A stretch of 37,623 nucleotides of DNA from contig CAMSTY010000035.1 of assembly GCA_947063875.1 (NCBI GenBank), positions 1-37,623 of the forward strand. Reading direction: 5' to 3'. The stretch is from an uncultured bacterium. Lineage in GTDB: Bacteria > Bacillota > Clostridia > Lachnospirales > Lachnospiraceae. The notes beneath the pieces were generated by a model, which ran no database searches, was not told where the DNA came from, and saw only the letters and a program-made list of their open reading frames with translations. This document shows, piece after piece, positions 8,460-16,132 of this stretch (position 1 is its first letter; each line of letters starts with the position of its first letter). A program made the position numbers and the translations under genes.

Positions 8460-9902
8460 ATGAAGATATTTAACACGTTGAGCAGAAGAAAGGAAGAATT
8501 TGTACCGTTAGAACCAGGAAAGGTGAAGATGTATGTATGCGGCCCCACGGTCTACAACCTGATCCACATCGGCAATGCGCGGCCGATGATTGTTTTTGAT
8601 ACGGTGAGACGGTATTTTGAGTATAAGGGTTACGAGGTCAACTATGTGTCCAATTTCACGGACGTGGACGATAAGATTATCAAAAAGGCGAATGAAGAAG
8701 GCGTGGATTCGGAGGTGATTTCCCGCCGTTATATCGAGGAGTGCAAAAAAGATATGGCGGGGATGAATGTGAGGCCGGCGACCACCCATCCGCAGGCCAC
8801 ATTGGAGATCGACGGGATGCTGGAGATGATCCGGACTCTGATTGATAAGGGCCATGCCTACGCAGCCGGGGACGGAACCGTATATTTCCGGACCGCATCG
8901 TTTAAGGATTATGGCAAGCTGTCGCATAAGAACCTGGATGAACTCCAGTCCGGTTTCCGGGAGATCAAGGTGACCGGCGAGGAGGGGAAAGAGGACCCGT
9001 CAGACTTTGTGCTGTGGAAACCCAAGAAAGAAGGGGAGCCTTATTGGGAGTCCCCCTGGTGCCAGGGCCGTCCGGGCTGGCATATCGAGTGCTCGGTGAT
9101 GGCGAAGAAATATTTAGGAGAGCAGATTGATATCCATGCCGGCGGCGAAGACCTGATCTTTCCTCACCATGAGAATGAGATTGCCCAGTCGGAGGCGGCG
9201 AATGGAAAGCCTTTCGCCACCTACTGGATGCACAACGCATTTTTAAATATTGACACGAACGGGCATATTCAGAAGATGTCCAAATCGCTGGGGAATTTTT
9301 TTACCGTAAGAGATATCAGCGAACGATATGACCTGCAGGTGCTGAGGTTCTTTATGCTGAGTGCTCATTACCGCAGTCCGCTGAATTTCAGTGCGGAACT
9401 GATTGAGGCCTCCAAGAACGGCCTGGAGCGGATTCTGACAGCGGCGGAACGGCTTGAGGATGCAAGGAAGGCGGCTGCACGGCGGGAGGATGCCGCAGGA
9501 AGGGCAGAAATGACTTCCAAAGAGCAGGAGCATATGGCTGCGGCCCGGGAGTTCGCAGCCAAATATGAGGCGGCGATGGAGGATGACTTCAATACTGCGG
9601 ATGCGATTGCCGCTGTGTTTGAATTGGTAAAGCTGAGCAACTCCACGGTTTCCGTTGAGAGCAGCGCTGCATATATTGATGGTATCAGGGAACTTTTGAA
9701 AAAACAGTGCGATGTGCTGGGGATTCTCACAGAGCGGAAGACGGAGGCGCTGGATGAGGAGATAGAAGCGATGATTGAAGCACGCCAGCAGGCGCGCAAA
9801 GCCAGGAACTTTGCCCTGGCAGATGAGATCCGCGTAAAGCTTCTGGATATGGGAATCGTACTGGAAGATACCAGAGAAGGTGTCAAATGGAAGAGAGCAT
9901 GA
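8460..9902 (+). CDS. cysS: Cysteinyl-tRNA synthetase
   Basis: This class I synthetase charges tRNA-Cys. The start at 8460 begins MKIFNTLSRRKEEF, with AGGAG ten bases upstream; the frame also extends 20 codons upstream from a TTG, but that part does not resemble the family. CGPTVYNLIHIGNARP carries the zinc-binding Cys27 and the HIGH-like HIGN at 36-39. CSVMAKKYLG and GGEDLIFPHHENE give the other zinc ligands. KMSKS is at 272-276. The C-terminal helical bundle is present, so the 480-residue protein is complete. The last 16 bases overlap mrnC, indicating translational coupling. No T-box leader is present, consistent with an internal position in the operon. Confidence 0.97.
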   Translation: MKIFNTLSRRKEEFVPLEPGKVKMYVCGPTVYNLIHIGNARPMIVFDTVRRYFEYKGYEVNYVSNFTDVDDKIIKKANEEGVDSEVISRRYIEECKKDMAGMNVRPATTHPQATLEIDGMLEMIRTLIDKGHAYAAGDGTVYFRTASFKDYGKLSHKNLDELQSGFREIKVTGEEGKEDPSDFVLWKPKKEGEPYWESPWCQGRPGWHIECSVMAKKYLGEQIDIHAGGEDLIFPHHENEIAQSEAANGKPFATYWMHNAFLNIDTNGHIQKMSKSLGNFFTVRDISERYDLQVLRFFMLSAHYRSPLNFSAELIEASKNGLERILTAAERLEDARKAAARREDAAGRAEMTSKEQEHMAAAREFAAKYEAAMEDDFNTADAIAAVFELVKLSNSTVSVESSAAYIDGIRELLKKQCDVLGILTERKTEALDEEIEAMIEARQQARKARNFALADEIRVKLLDMGIVLEDTREGVKWKRA

Positions 9903-10312
9903 TCCGCGAGGCGCTGCAGCTGCAAAAGGTCGACGCCAACAGCTATTCCCCGCTGGCGCTTGCCTATATCGGAGATGCCGTTTATGAGGTGCTGATCCGT
10001 ACCAAGGTGATGAACCGGGGGAGCATGCAGGTCAGCAAGATGCACAAGAGAAGCGCGGCTCTGGTAAAAGCGCAGGCACAGGCGAATATGATCAAGCTTC
10101 TGATGGAGGAACTTTCCGCGGAAGAACTGGCGATCTATAAACGGGGCAGGAACGCCAAGTCGGTCACGATGGCCAGGCATGCAGCCATGACCGATTACCG
10201 GATGGCGACAGGACTGGAGGCGCTGGTTGGATATCTGTATCTTGCCGGCAGATACGACCGGCTGCTGGAGATCATCCGGGACGGGTTGGAGAAGATGGGG
10301 GAATTATCATGA
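9887..10312 (+). CDS. mrnC: Mini-ribonuclease 3 (23S rRNA maturation)
   Basis: MrnC is a dimeric RNase III catalytic domain without the double-stranded RNA-binding domain. In Bacillus it matures the ends of 23S rRNA. The protein has 141 residues; SPLALAYIGDAVYEVLIR (about 21-38) carries the acidic catalytic residues, and LEALVGYLYL near the end is the second signature. The ATG overlaps the end of cysS and has a GAGAAGG ribosome site. The next gene, rlmB, starts in the ATGA overlap with this stop. The cysS-mrnC-rlmB order is conserved in Firmicutes, which supports the call. Confidence 0.95.
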   Translation: MEESMIREALQLQKVDANSYSPLALAYIGDAVYEVLIRTKVMNRGSMQVSKMHKRSAALVKAQAQANMIKLLMEELSAEELAIYKRGRNAKSVTMARHAAMTDYRMATGLEALVGYLYLAGRYDRLLEIIRDGLEKMGELS

Positions 10313-11061
10313 GATACAAGGAACTGACCATTGAGGGAAGGAATGCGGTGCTGGAAGCCTTCCGTTCCGGCCGTACCGTGGATAAACTCTTTGTGCAGGA
10401 CGGGTGCAAGGACGGACCGGTGATGAGCATTGTCCGGGAAGCCAAAAAGCAGGGAACGATTATCAATTTCGTTTTGCGGGAACGTTTGGATGCGATGTCA
10501 GCGACCGGGAAGCATCAGGGAGTGATCGCACAGGCTGCCGCCTATGAGTATGCCCAGGTAGAAGATATGCTGCAGTCGGCGGCAGAAAAGGGGGAGGCCC
10601 CGTTTCTGTTTCTTCTGGATGGGATCGAAGATCCTCACAATCTGGGAGCGATTATTCGTACAGCCAATCTGGCCGGCGCACATGGGGTTATCATTCCCAA
10701 ACACCGGGCGGCGGGACTGACCGCCGTGGTGGCAAGGACTTCGGCGGGAGCGCTGAATTATACGCCGGTGGCGAAGGTCACGAATCTGGCATCGACGATA
10801 GAAGATCTGAAAAAACGCGGCATGTGGTTTGCCTGCGCAGACATGGGCGGCGAGTTGATGTATCGTCTGAATCTAACCGGCCCGATCGGACTGGTAGTCG
10901 GGAATGAAGGAAGCGGGGTGGGAAGGCTGGTTCGCGAAAAATGCGATATGGCCGCGGCGATCCCGATGAAAGGAGATATTGATTCTCTGAATGCTTCTGT
11001 GGCGGCAGGGGTCTTGGCCTATGAGGTAGTGAGGCAGCGGCTGGCTGCGGCCGGGGCCTGA
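10309..11061 (+). CDS. rlmB: 23S rRNA (guanosine-2'-O-)-methyltransferase, RlmB/TrmH family
   Basis: This SPOUT-fold methyltransferase uses S-adenosylmethionine to methylate a 2'-OH in rRNA. An N-terminal L30e-like substrate-binding domain covers about residues 1-80. The SpoU domain follows with motif 1 DPHNLGAIIRTAN (108-120), motif 2 NEGSGVG (199-205) and motif 3 SLNASVAAG (226-234). The length of 250 residues is normal. It overlaps mrnC by four bases. The exact target nucleotide (G2251 in E. coli) is known for the family but cannot be read here; TrmH-type tRNA activity is the alternative. Confidence 0.93.
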   Translation: MRYKELTIEGRNAVLEAFRSGRTVDKLFVQDGCKDGPVMSIVREAKKQGTIINFVLRERLDAMSATGKHQGVIAQAAAYEYAQVEDMLQSAAEKGEAPFLFLLDGIEDPHNLGAIIRTANLAGAHGVIIPKHRAAGLTAVVARTSAGALNYTPVAKVTNLASTIEDLKKRGMWFACADMGGELMYRLNLTGPIGLVVGNEGSGVGRLVREKCDMAAAIPMKGDIDSLNASVAAGVLAYEVVRQRLAAAGA

Positions 11062-11117
11062 AAATCCGACGCTGCTGTACAAAGTCAGGACAAAGAATGA
11101 AATAAGGAGGAGATTTC

Positions 11118-12047
11118 ATGAGAAAATCCAGAAAAAGGACGACAGGCGCCGTTATATTGGCAGCCGTTATGATATTAAGCGTACCCGGTGTTTCTTCGCT
11201 GGCAGAGGAAGGCGGACAGTCGCCGGTGGTTACGATTCATGAAGATGAGGTACCGCTCTCCGCGCGCGTGCCGAGCGCGACAGGGGCCGTGACTTTCAGC
11301 GGAGGGGGTGCGACGATTGACGCGTCGAACACTTCCAACGGTTACCTGATGGTAAAATACAGCGGCGGAAACAAGAAAATCAAGGTGCAGATTACCAAAG
11401 GGACGACATATACATATGATCTGAATGCCCGCGATGCTTTTGAGGTATACCCGTTTACAGAGGGCAACGGCAGCTATTCGGTAAAGGTATTTGAGAATGT
11501 CAGCGGCAATCAATATGCCCAGCTGCTGAGCCAGACGATTTCCGTATCGCTTACCAACGAGTTCGCTCCGTTTTTGTATCCGAATCAGTATGTGAACTTT
11601 AATTCCGGCAGCGCGGCGGTGGGAGTGGCAGCGCAGCTGGCGGCCGGCAAGGACCCGCTTGGTGTGGTGGATGCGGTATATAAATATGTGATTGCCAATG
11701 TCAGCTATGATTACGGAAAGGCTCAGAGCGTGCAGAGCGGCTATCTTCCCAATGTCGATTCCACGCTGGCCAGCCATACGGGCATCTGTTTTGACTATGC
11801 GGCGCTGATGACAGCTATGCTCCGCTCTCAGGATATTCCTACCAAGCTGGTGATTGGCTATACGGGAAATCTGTATCATGCCTGGGTGAGCGTCTACATC
11901 GCGGGTGAAGGCTGGATTGACAATATCATCCATTTTGACGGACAGAAGTGGTCATACATGGACCCGACCTTTATGTCAACCGGAGGCGAAGGTGCGAAAC
12001 AGTATGTAGGAACCGGCAGCAATTATCAGGAAAAGTATTCTTACTGA
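11118..12047 (+). CDS. Secreted transglutaminase-like (cysteine protease fold) protein
   Basis: The N-terminus is a classic signal peptide: RKSRKR, a hydrophobic stretch at 10-27, and likely cleavage after SSLA (about 29). A beta-rich region at about 40-145 precedes a transglutaminase-like core. Its catalytic triad is visible: Cys224 in HTGICFDYAALM, His254 in NLYHAWV and Asp282 in WSYMDPTF. Such domains can crosslink, deamidate or cleave proteins; activity and substrate cannot be read. A strong AAGGAGGAG ribosome site precedes the start. The gap to rlmB is 56 bases and only 13 bases separate it from the GspF-like gene, so it is probably co-expressed with the pilus-type cluster and may act on an exported or surface protein. 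That link is an inference. Confidence 0.88.
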   Translation: MRKSRKRTTGAVILAAVMILSVPGVSSLAEEGGQSPVVTIHEDEVPLSARVPSATGAVTFSGGGATIDASNTSNGYLMVKYSGGNKKIKVQITKGTTYTYDLNARDAFEVYPFTEGNGSYSVKVFENVSGNQYAQLLSQTISVSLTNEFAPFLYPNQYVNFNSGSAAVGVAAQLAAGKDPLGVVDAVYKYVIANVSYDYGKAQSVQSGYLPNVDSTLASHTGICFDYAALMTAMLRSQDIPTKLVIGYTGNLYHAWVSVYIAGEGWIDNIIHFDGQKWSYMDPTFMSTGGEGAKQYVGTGSNYQEKYSY

Positions 12048-12060
12048 TCAGGAGGAAGTC

Positions 12061-13113
12061 ATGGCAGGAAAGGCGGAAAAGATTTATTCCGGCAGGGAAC
12101 TTGCAGCGTTTTGTATGCAGGTGTCCCTGCTGCTGAAGGCAGCAGTGCCGCTGTATGAAGGATTGGCGATCATGGCGGAGGATGCGGTTACGGAGCAGGA
12201 GAAGGAGATGCTGAAGAACCTTTCTCTGGATGTAGAACTGGGCGACCCGTTTTTCACCGCGATGGAGAAGGCCGGCTGTTTCCCGTTCTATGTGGTGCGG
12301 ATGGCAAAACTGGGACAGCAGACAGGAACTTTGGATCAGATTATGGAGGCGCTCTCCGATTATTATGAAAAAGAATATATTATGATGAAAAATATCCGCA
12401 ATGCCATCACCTATCCGGTGATGATGGCGACCATGCTTTTGGTGGTGCTGTTTGTGTTGTTTACAAAGGTGATGCCAGTGTTTGAGCAGGTGTATATCCA
12501 GCTGGGCGTACAGCTGTCGCCGGTTTCCGTGGCGGCATCGCGGTTTGGCGGGATTTTCAGTGGCATCGCCCTTTTGCTGTTTGCCCTGGTGGCGTTAATA
12601 GCTGCCGTGGCGGCGGTTGCTGCCGGCGCAGGACATGCTTTTTCCTGGGTAGAGAAAATGAAGGATTGGATCAAACGGCGCAATAAGACGATGCTGGCGG
12701 TGGCCGGACGCCGTTTTACCTCCGTATTGTCTCTGACTTTAAAAAGCGGCATGGAACTGGAGAAAGGCATGGAACTGGCACAGGAGCTGGTGGACAACAG
12801 TAAGATTGCCGCGACCATCAAAGAATGTGCGGCGCAGCTGCAGACAGGCACCAGTTATTTTGAGGCGATGAAGCAGACCGGCCTCTTCAGCGGCTTTCAT
12901 ATTCAGATGATTAAGGTGGGGACCCGCAGCGGACGTCTGGATGAAGTGATGAATGAGATTTCTGAGGACTATGAGCAGCAGGCGGATACTTCCATCGATA
13001 ATATGATAGCGCGGCTGGAGCCGACGATGGTGGCGGTATTGGCGATTGTAGTAGGCCTGATTCTGCTGTCAGTGATGCTTCCTCTGGCAGGCGTGCTGGC
13101 CGGGATTGGCTAA
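12061..13113 (+). CDS. Type II secretion/type IV pilus inner-membrane platform protein (GspF/PilC family)
   Basis: This is the polytopic platform protein of type IV filament machines. The 350 residues contain two GspF repeats: about 12-137, with FFTAMEKAGCFPFYVVRMAKLGQQTGTLDQ (positions 64-93), and about 210-335, with the parallel FKVGTRSGRLDEVM-type segment near 290-302. Membrane helices lie at about 116-138, 165-190 and 320-345. It is shorter than the usual 400-residue PilC because the N-terminal cytoplasmic extension is reduced. AGGAGG stands 6 bases before the ATG. It heads a run of small single-TM proteins that ends with pilT. No PilB, PilD or PilMNO is visible in the window. Confidence 0.9.
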   Translation: MAGKAEKIYSGRELAAFCMQVSLLLKAAVPLYEGLAIMAEDAVTEQEKEMLKNLSLDVELGDPFFTAMEKAGCFPFYVVRMAKLGQQTGTLDQIMEALSDYYEKEYIMMKNIRNAITYPVMMATMLLVVLFVLFTKVMPVFEQVYIQLGVQLSPVSVAASRFGGIFSGIALLLFALVALIAAVAAVAAGAGHAFSWVEKMKDWIKRRNKTMLAVAGRRFTSVLSLTLKSGMELEKGMELAQELVDNSKIAATIKECAAQLQTGTSYFEAMKQTGLFSGFHIQMIKVGTRSGRLDEVMNEISEDYEQQADTSIDNMIARLEPTMVAVLAIVVGLILLSVMLPLAGVLAGIG

Positions 13114-13142
13114 GCAGTGCGGTCATTACAAGGAGGAGAGGA

Positions 13143-13469
13143 ATGAAGCGGAAACGTGACTGGAAATTTTTGGCAGGCTGTATACTTTCGGCAGCAGTGT
13201 TCGGTGTGGTTGTCGGGATGTTTCTGACAGGAATGGATTCATTTCTGGCGCGCGCTCAGGCGGAGGGAGCCGAGACACTGCGCAATGGGATTACCAGAGC
13301 ATGTGTTCAGTGCTACGCCATAGAAGGACGCTATCCGCCCAGTGTACAGTATCTGGAGGACCACTATGCGGTTCAGATTGACGAGGACCGCTATTATGTG
13401 TTCTATAACGGGTTCGCCTCCAACCTGATGCCTGACATCACGGTGATCCCGGTGGAGGGAGAAGAATAG
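13143..13469 (+). CDS. Small single-TM protein of the pilus-like cluster (pseudopilin-like)
   Basis: This 108-residue protein has a basic N-terminus, one membrane helix at about 10-31 and a short extracytoplasmic domain. The domain includes CVQCYAIEGRYPPSVQYLEDHY and then YYVFYNGFASNLMPDITVIP (the two parts span about residues 54-102). The YP-then-L pattern after a helix recalls the globular part of small pseudopilins, but there is no prepilin peptidase site with Glu at +5. AAGGAGGAG precedes the ATG. The position between the GspF-like gene and a DUF4860-like gene points to a minor pilin or assembly role. I do not recognise a named family. Confidence 0.75.
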   Translation: MKRKRDWKFLAGCILSAAVFGVVVGMFLTGMDSFLARAQAEGAETLRNGITRACVQCYAIEGRYPPSVQYLEDHYAVQIDEDRYYVFYNGFASNLMPDITVIPVEGEE

Positions 13470-13495
13470 AGGGGAATCCGAAAGGAGGAAATGCT

Positions 13496-13984
13496 GTGCA
13501 GCAGAGGAAGGGACAAAGGGGACAGATCATGGGGACTTTGTTTACCATGCTTCTGTTTTTGGTGTTTGTAATGTGTGCGCTTTTCACGGTTCTTGCCGGG
13601 GGAAAGGTGTATGAAAATATCGGCAGGCGTATGGCGGACAATTATACCGGCAGTGTGGCATTGCAGTATATTGCCAATAAGGTCCGCCAGGGTGATGAGG
13701 CCGGCATGGTGCGGGTTGTGGAAAAGGACAAAACCCCGGTGCTGGAGTTGAGCCAGGATTTTGACGGCGAGCGTTACATAAGCTGGATTTATTATTATGA
13801 TGGCAGTATCCGGGAACTTTTTACACATGAGGACAGTGGCCTTGGGTTGCCAGACGGGATTCCGATCCTGGAGTGTGAGGGCCTTTCCTTTATCCAGGAT
13901 GGACAGCTTCTGACGATAGAGACTGCCGGGAATGGCGGCGGGCAGCTGCTGCTGTCGCTGCGGAGCGCAGGAGGGACCGAATGA
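13496..13984 (+). CDS. DUF4860-like single-TM protein of the pilus-like cluster
   Basis: The 162-residue protein starts with GTG, 7 bases after AAAGGAGG; the nearby ATG at 13491 is out of frame. It has a short basic head, a membrane helix at about 12-35 and an extracytoplasmic part with VALQYIANKVRQGD. LEC and LSFIQDGQLLTIET follow towards the end. This layout resembles minor pseudopilins of the GspJ/PilW type, where a helix is followed by YIANKVR-like and CEGLSF-like strands, but the helix has no Glu at +5. I believe it matches the DUF4860 family; the name gives no function. The stop overlaps the next start by four bases, so the two products are translationally coupled. Confidence 0.75.
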   Translation: MQQRKGQRGQIMGTLFTMLLFLVFVMCALFTVLAGGKVYENIGRRMADNYTGSVALQYIANKVRQGDEAGMVRVVEKDKTPVLELSQDFDGERYISWIYYYDGSIRELFTHEDSGLGLPDGIPILECEGLSFIQDGQLLTIETAGNGGGQLLLSLRSAGGTE

Positions 13985-14499
13985 AGGGGAAAATAGAAAA
14001 AAGAGGCGGTTCCGGTTCCGGGCTGTTTCTGATGGAGATGATCGTCGTCGTCTTCTTTTTCGTAATCTGTGCTTCTCAGTGTATTCTTGCCTTTGCCACT
14101 TCGGAAAAGATGAGCCGTCAGGGCCGGGAACTGAATCAGGCGGTTACGATGGCAGAATCGATCGTGGAGGTATGGAAACAAGAGGGTACAAATGGCCTGA
14201 CAAACAGACTGGGCTTTTCGGAGGAATCTGCGCCGGGATCGGATGGCAGCCAGGTATATCTCGCCAAAATGGACGGGGAGTGGAGGCCTGCGGGCAGCGC
14301 AGAAGGAGATAACTGGCGTGTGGCCAGAATCGAGATCCGGGAGGAAGACGGTATGGCCGAGGCGACCGTCACGATGGAAAATCCGCCGGATTTGCCAGCT
14401 GTCGCCTATCGGGGAGAAGCGGCAGAACTGCTTCCGGATTCGGAAGGCAGAGTGGTATTTGTGCTGGAGGCAAGGAAGTATGTGCATCCGCAGAGATAG
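13981..14499 (+). CDS. Prepilin-like (class III signal) protein
   Basis: This is the one protein of the cluster with a recognisable prepilin peptidase site. After a basic head, KRGGSGSG, cleavage after Gly14 would leave LFLMEMIVVVFFFVI, with Glu at +5 as in type IV pilins; +1 is Leu instead of the usual Phe or Met. The hydrophobic helix is followed by TSEKMSRQGRELNQAVTMAE, the polar half of the pilin helix. A beta-type domain completes 172 residues. It resembles GspI/PilV-type minor pseudopilins. The start overlaps the preceding stop (ATGA). A prepilin peptidase would have to be supplied from elsewhere in the genome. Confidence 0.8.
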   Translation: MKGKIEKRGGSGSGLFLMEMIVVVFFFVICASQCILAFATSEKMSRQGRELNQAVTMAESIVEVWKQEGTNGLTNRLGFSEESAPGSDGSQVYLAKMDGEWRPAGSAEGDNWRVARIEIREEDGMAEATVTMENPPDLPAVAYRGEAAELLPDSEGRVVFVLEARKYVHPQR

Positions 14500-14513
14500 G
14501 AGGACGGACGAAG

Positions 14514-14975
14514 ATGGCAGATTATGAGATGAAAAGAAAGGCGAATATCGGCAGTTCGTCTTTGATCCTGATTTTTATTGTACTGTGTCTGGCGACTTTC
14601 GGACTTTTGTCTCTGGGGAATGCGAAAGGCGATGAACTGTTATCCGTACGGAATGCCGCTGCCGTAAAAGAATATTACCGGGCGGACGGACTGGGAGAAG
14701 AATTTGTGCAGATTGTGAGTCAGGCGCTTTTGGAGGCGGATGCAGACAACAGCGCAGCAGTGAAAAAACAGGTGTTGTCGAAACTGGGCGACTATTATCA
14801 GGAAGATAAAGGGTGTTTTCTGACGGATATTTCCATGAATGCAGGACAGGCGCTGCGGGTGGAGTTAGAAGCGGACTGGCAGGAAAGAACCGTCGAAGTA
14901 AAGTCCTGGAAGGTATATATCCGGGAGGATTATGAGATTGATCAGTCAGTTCATGTCTGGAGCGGAACGGAATAA
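14514..14975 (+). CDS. Single-TM pilus-cluster protein (GspK/PilX-like position)
   Basis: The protein has 153 residues: a short basic head, MKRKANIGSSS, one membrane helix at about 16-34, and a mainly helical extracytoplasmic part beginning NAAAVKEYYRADGLGEEFVQIV. NIG-SSS could be a cleavage site, but position +5 is not Glu. GspK-type tip pseudopilins also lack that Glu, and PilX-like proteins share the EYYRADGL-type start, so a minor tip subunit is possible. This is inference from layout and place. GAGGACGG lies before the ATG; pilT follows after 27 bases. Confidence 0.72.
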   Translation: MADYEMKRKANIGSSSLILIFIVLCLATFGLLSLGNAKGDELLSVRNAAAVKEYYRADGLGEEFVQIVSQALLEADADNSAAVKKQVLSKLGDYYQEDKGCFLTDISMNAGQALRVELEADWQERTVEVKSWKVYIREDYEIDQSVHVWSGTE

Positions 14976-15002
14976 ACAAAACAGCAGGAGTGAAAAGAAA
15001 CC

Positions 15003-16067
15003 ATGAAAATAGAAGAGTTGCTGCATGCAGCAGTGGATAAGCAGGCGGCGGATATTTTCCTGATTCCAGGTATGCCGTTGTCTTATCGGATTGGTGGGAA
15101 GATTATTAATCATAATGACGAGAAAATATTTCCTCAGGAGATGGATATGTTGATTGAGGAATTCTATAAAATGGCGGGGAACCGCGACATGACCCGGGTA
15201 AAAAAGCATGGAGACGATGATTTCTCGATGGCGATTCCGGGATTGTCCCGGTTCCGTGCCAATGTGTTCCGACAGAGAGGATCTCTGGCGGCGATTATCC
15301 GAGTGATTACGTTTGATCTGCCGGATTTCCACTCCTTGAGCATTCCCCAGAATGTTATTGACATTTCCAGGATGACGAAAGGGCTTGTGCTGGTGACCGG
15401 CCCGGCAGGAAGCGGAAAAAGCACAACGCTGGCCTGTATCATCGACGAGATCAACCGAAGCCGGAATGCCCATGTGATCACCCTGGAAGACCCGATCGAA
15501 TATCTGCACCGCCATAATCAGAGTGTGGTAACCCAGAGGGAGATTATGACGGATACGGACAGTTACGTGGCCGGGCTCCGGGCCGCCCTGCGTCAGGCGC
15601 CGGATGTGATCCTGTTGGGCGAGATGCGTGACGATGAGACGATCAAGACCGCGATGACGGCAGCAGAGACCGGGCATCTGGTAATCTCAACCCTGCATAC
15701 AGTAGGGGCCGCCAATACGATTGACCGTATTATTGATAATTTCCCGCCGAACCAGCAGCAACAGATCCGGACACAGCTTTCCATGGTAATGCAGGCGGTG
15801 GTATCCCAGCAGCTGATTCCGGGCCTGGATGGCAAGGAACACCCGGCATTCGAGATTATGTTCTTCAATAACGCCATCCGTAATCTGATCCGGGAATCCA
15901 AGATCCATCAGATTGACAATATCATTGCAACCTCCCAGGAAGAAGGGATGGTAACCATGGACAACAGTCTGCTGAACCTGTACCGGAAGGGACTGATCAG
16001 TAAGGACGATACGATTGTACACAGCAATAACAGTGAATTGATGGAGAAGAAGCTGATGCGTCTGTAA
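15003..16067 (+). CDS. pilT: Type IV pilus retraction ATPase PilT
   Basis: PilT is a hexameric cytoplasmic ATPase that drives pilus disassembly and twitching. All landmarks are visible in 354 residues: Walker A GPAGSGKST (133-141), an Asp box around VITLEDPIEYLH, Walker B ILLGEMRD (203-210), the His box TGHLVISTLHT (223-233) and the PilT-specific AIRNLIRE (291-298). The short N-terminal domain and the absence of a PilB-type N1 domain or tetracysteine metal site argue for PilT rather than the assembly ATPase. It closes the operon; a bidirectional terminator follows at once. As the only ATPase seen here, it either serves a pilus system encoded elsewhere or powers a reduced one. Confidence 0.95.
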   Translation: MKIEELLHAAVDKQAADIFLIPGMPLSYRIGGKIINHNDEKIFPQEMDMLIEEFYKMAGNRDMTRVKKHGDDDFSMAIPGLSRFRANVFRQRGSLAAIIRVITFDLPDFHSLSIPQNVIDISRMTKGLVLVTGPAGSGKSTTLACIIDEINRSRNAHVITLEDPIEYLHRHNQSVVTQREIMTDTDSYVAGLRAALRQAPDVILLGEMRDDETIKTAMTAAETGHLVISTLHTVGAANTIDRIIDNFPPNQQQQIRTQLSMVMQAVVSQQLIPGLDGKEHPAFEIMFFNNAIRNLIRESKIHQIDNIIATSQEEGMVTMDNSLLNLYRKGLISKDDTIVHSNNSELMEKKLMRL

Positions 16068-16069
16068 AA

Positions 16070-16113
16070 AAACGGGGCTGCCGCACTCATGAATCCGTGC
16101 GACAGCCCCGTTT
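16070..16113. terminator. Bidirectional terminator between pilT and the DUF4397 gene
   Basis: A 17-bp stem with one mismatch (16070-16086 with 16097-16113, core ACGGGGCTG) closes a 10-base loop. AAAAAA precedes it and TTTC follows, so it can stop transcripts from both convergent genes. Confidence 0.88.
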
Positions 16114-16132
16114 CTGACGGTTTTAAAAGGTT

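Noticed and set aside
9368..10180. A 270-codon open frame antisense to cysS and mrnC
   Set aside because: Serine-rich shadow frame of GC-rich coding DNA, with no ribosome site or family resemblance, fully covered by well-supported genes.
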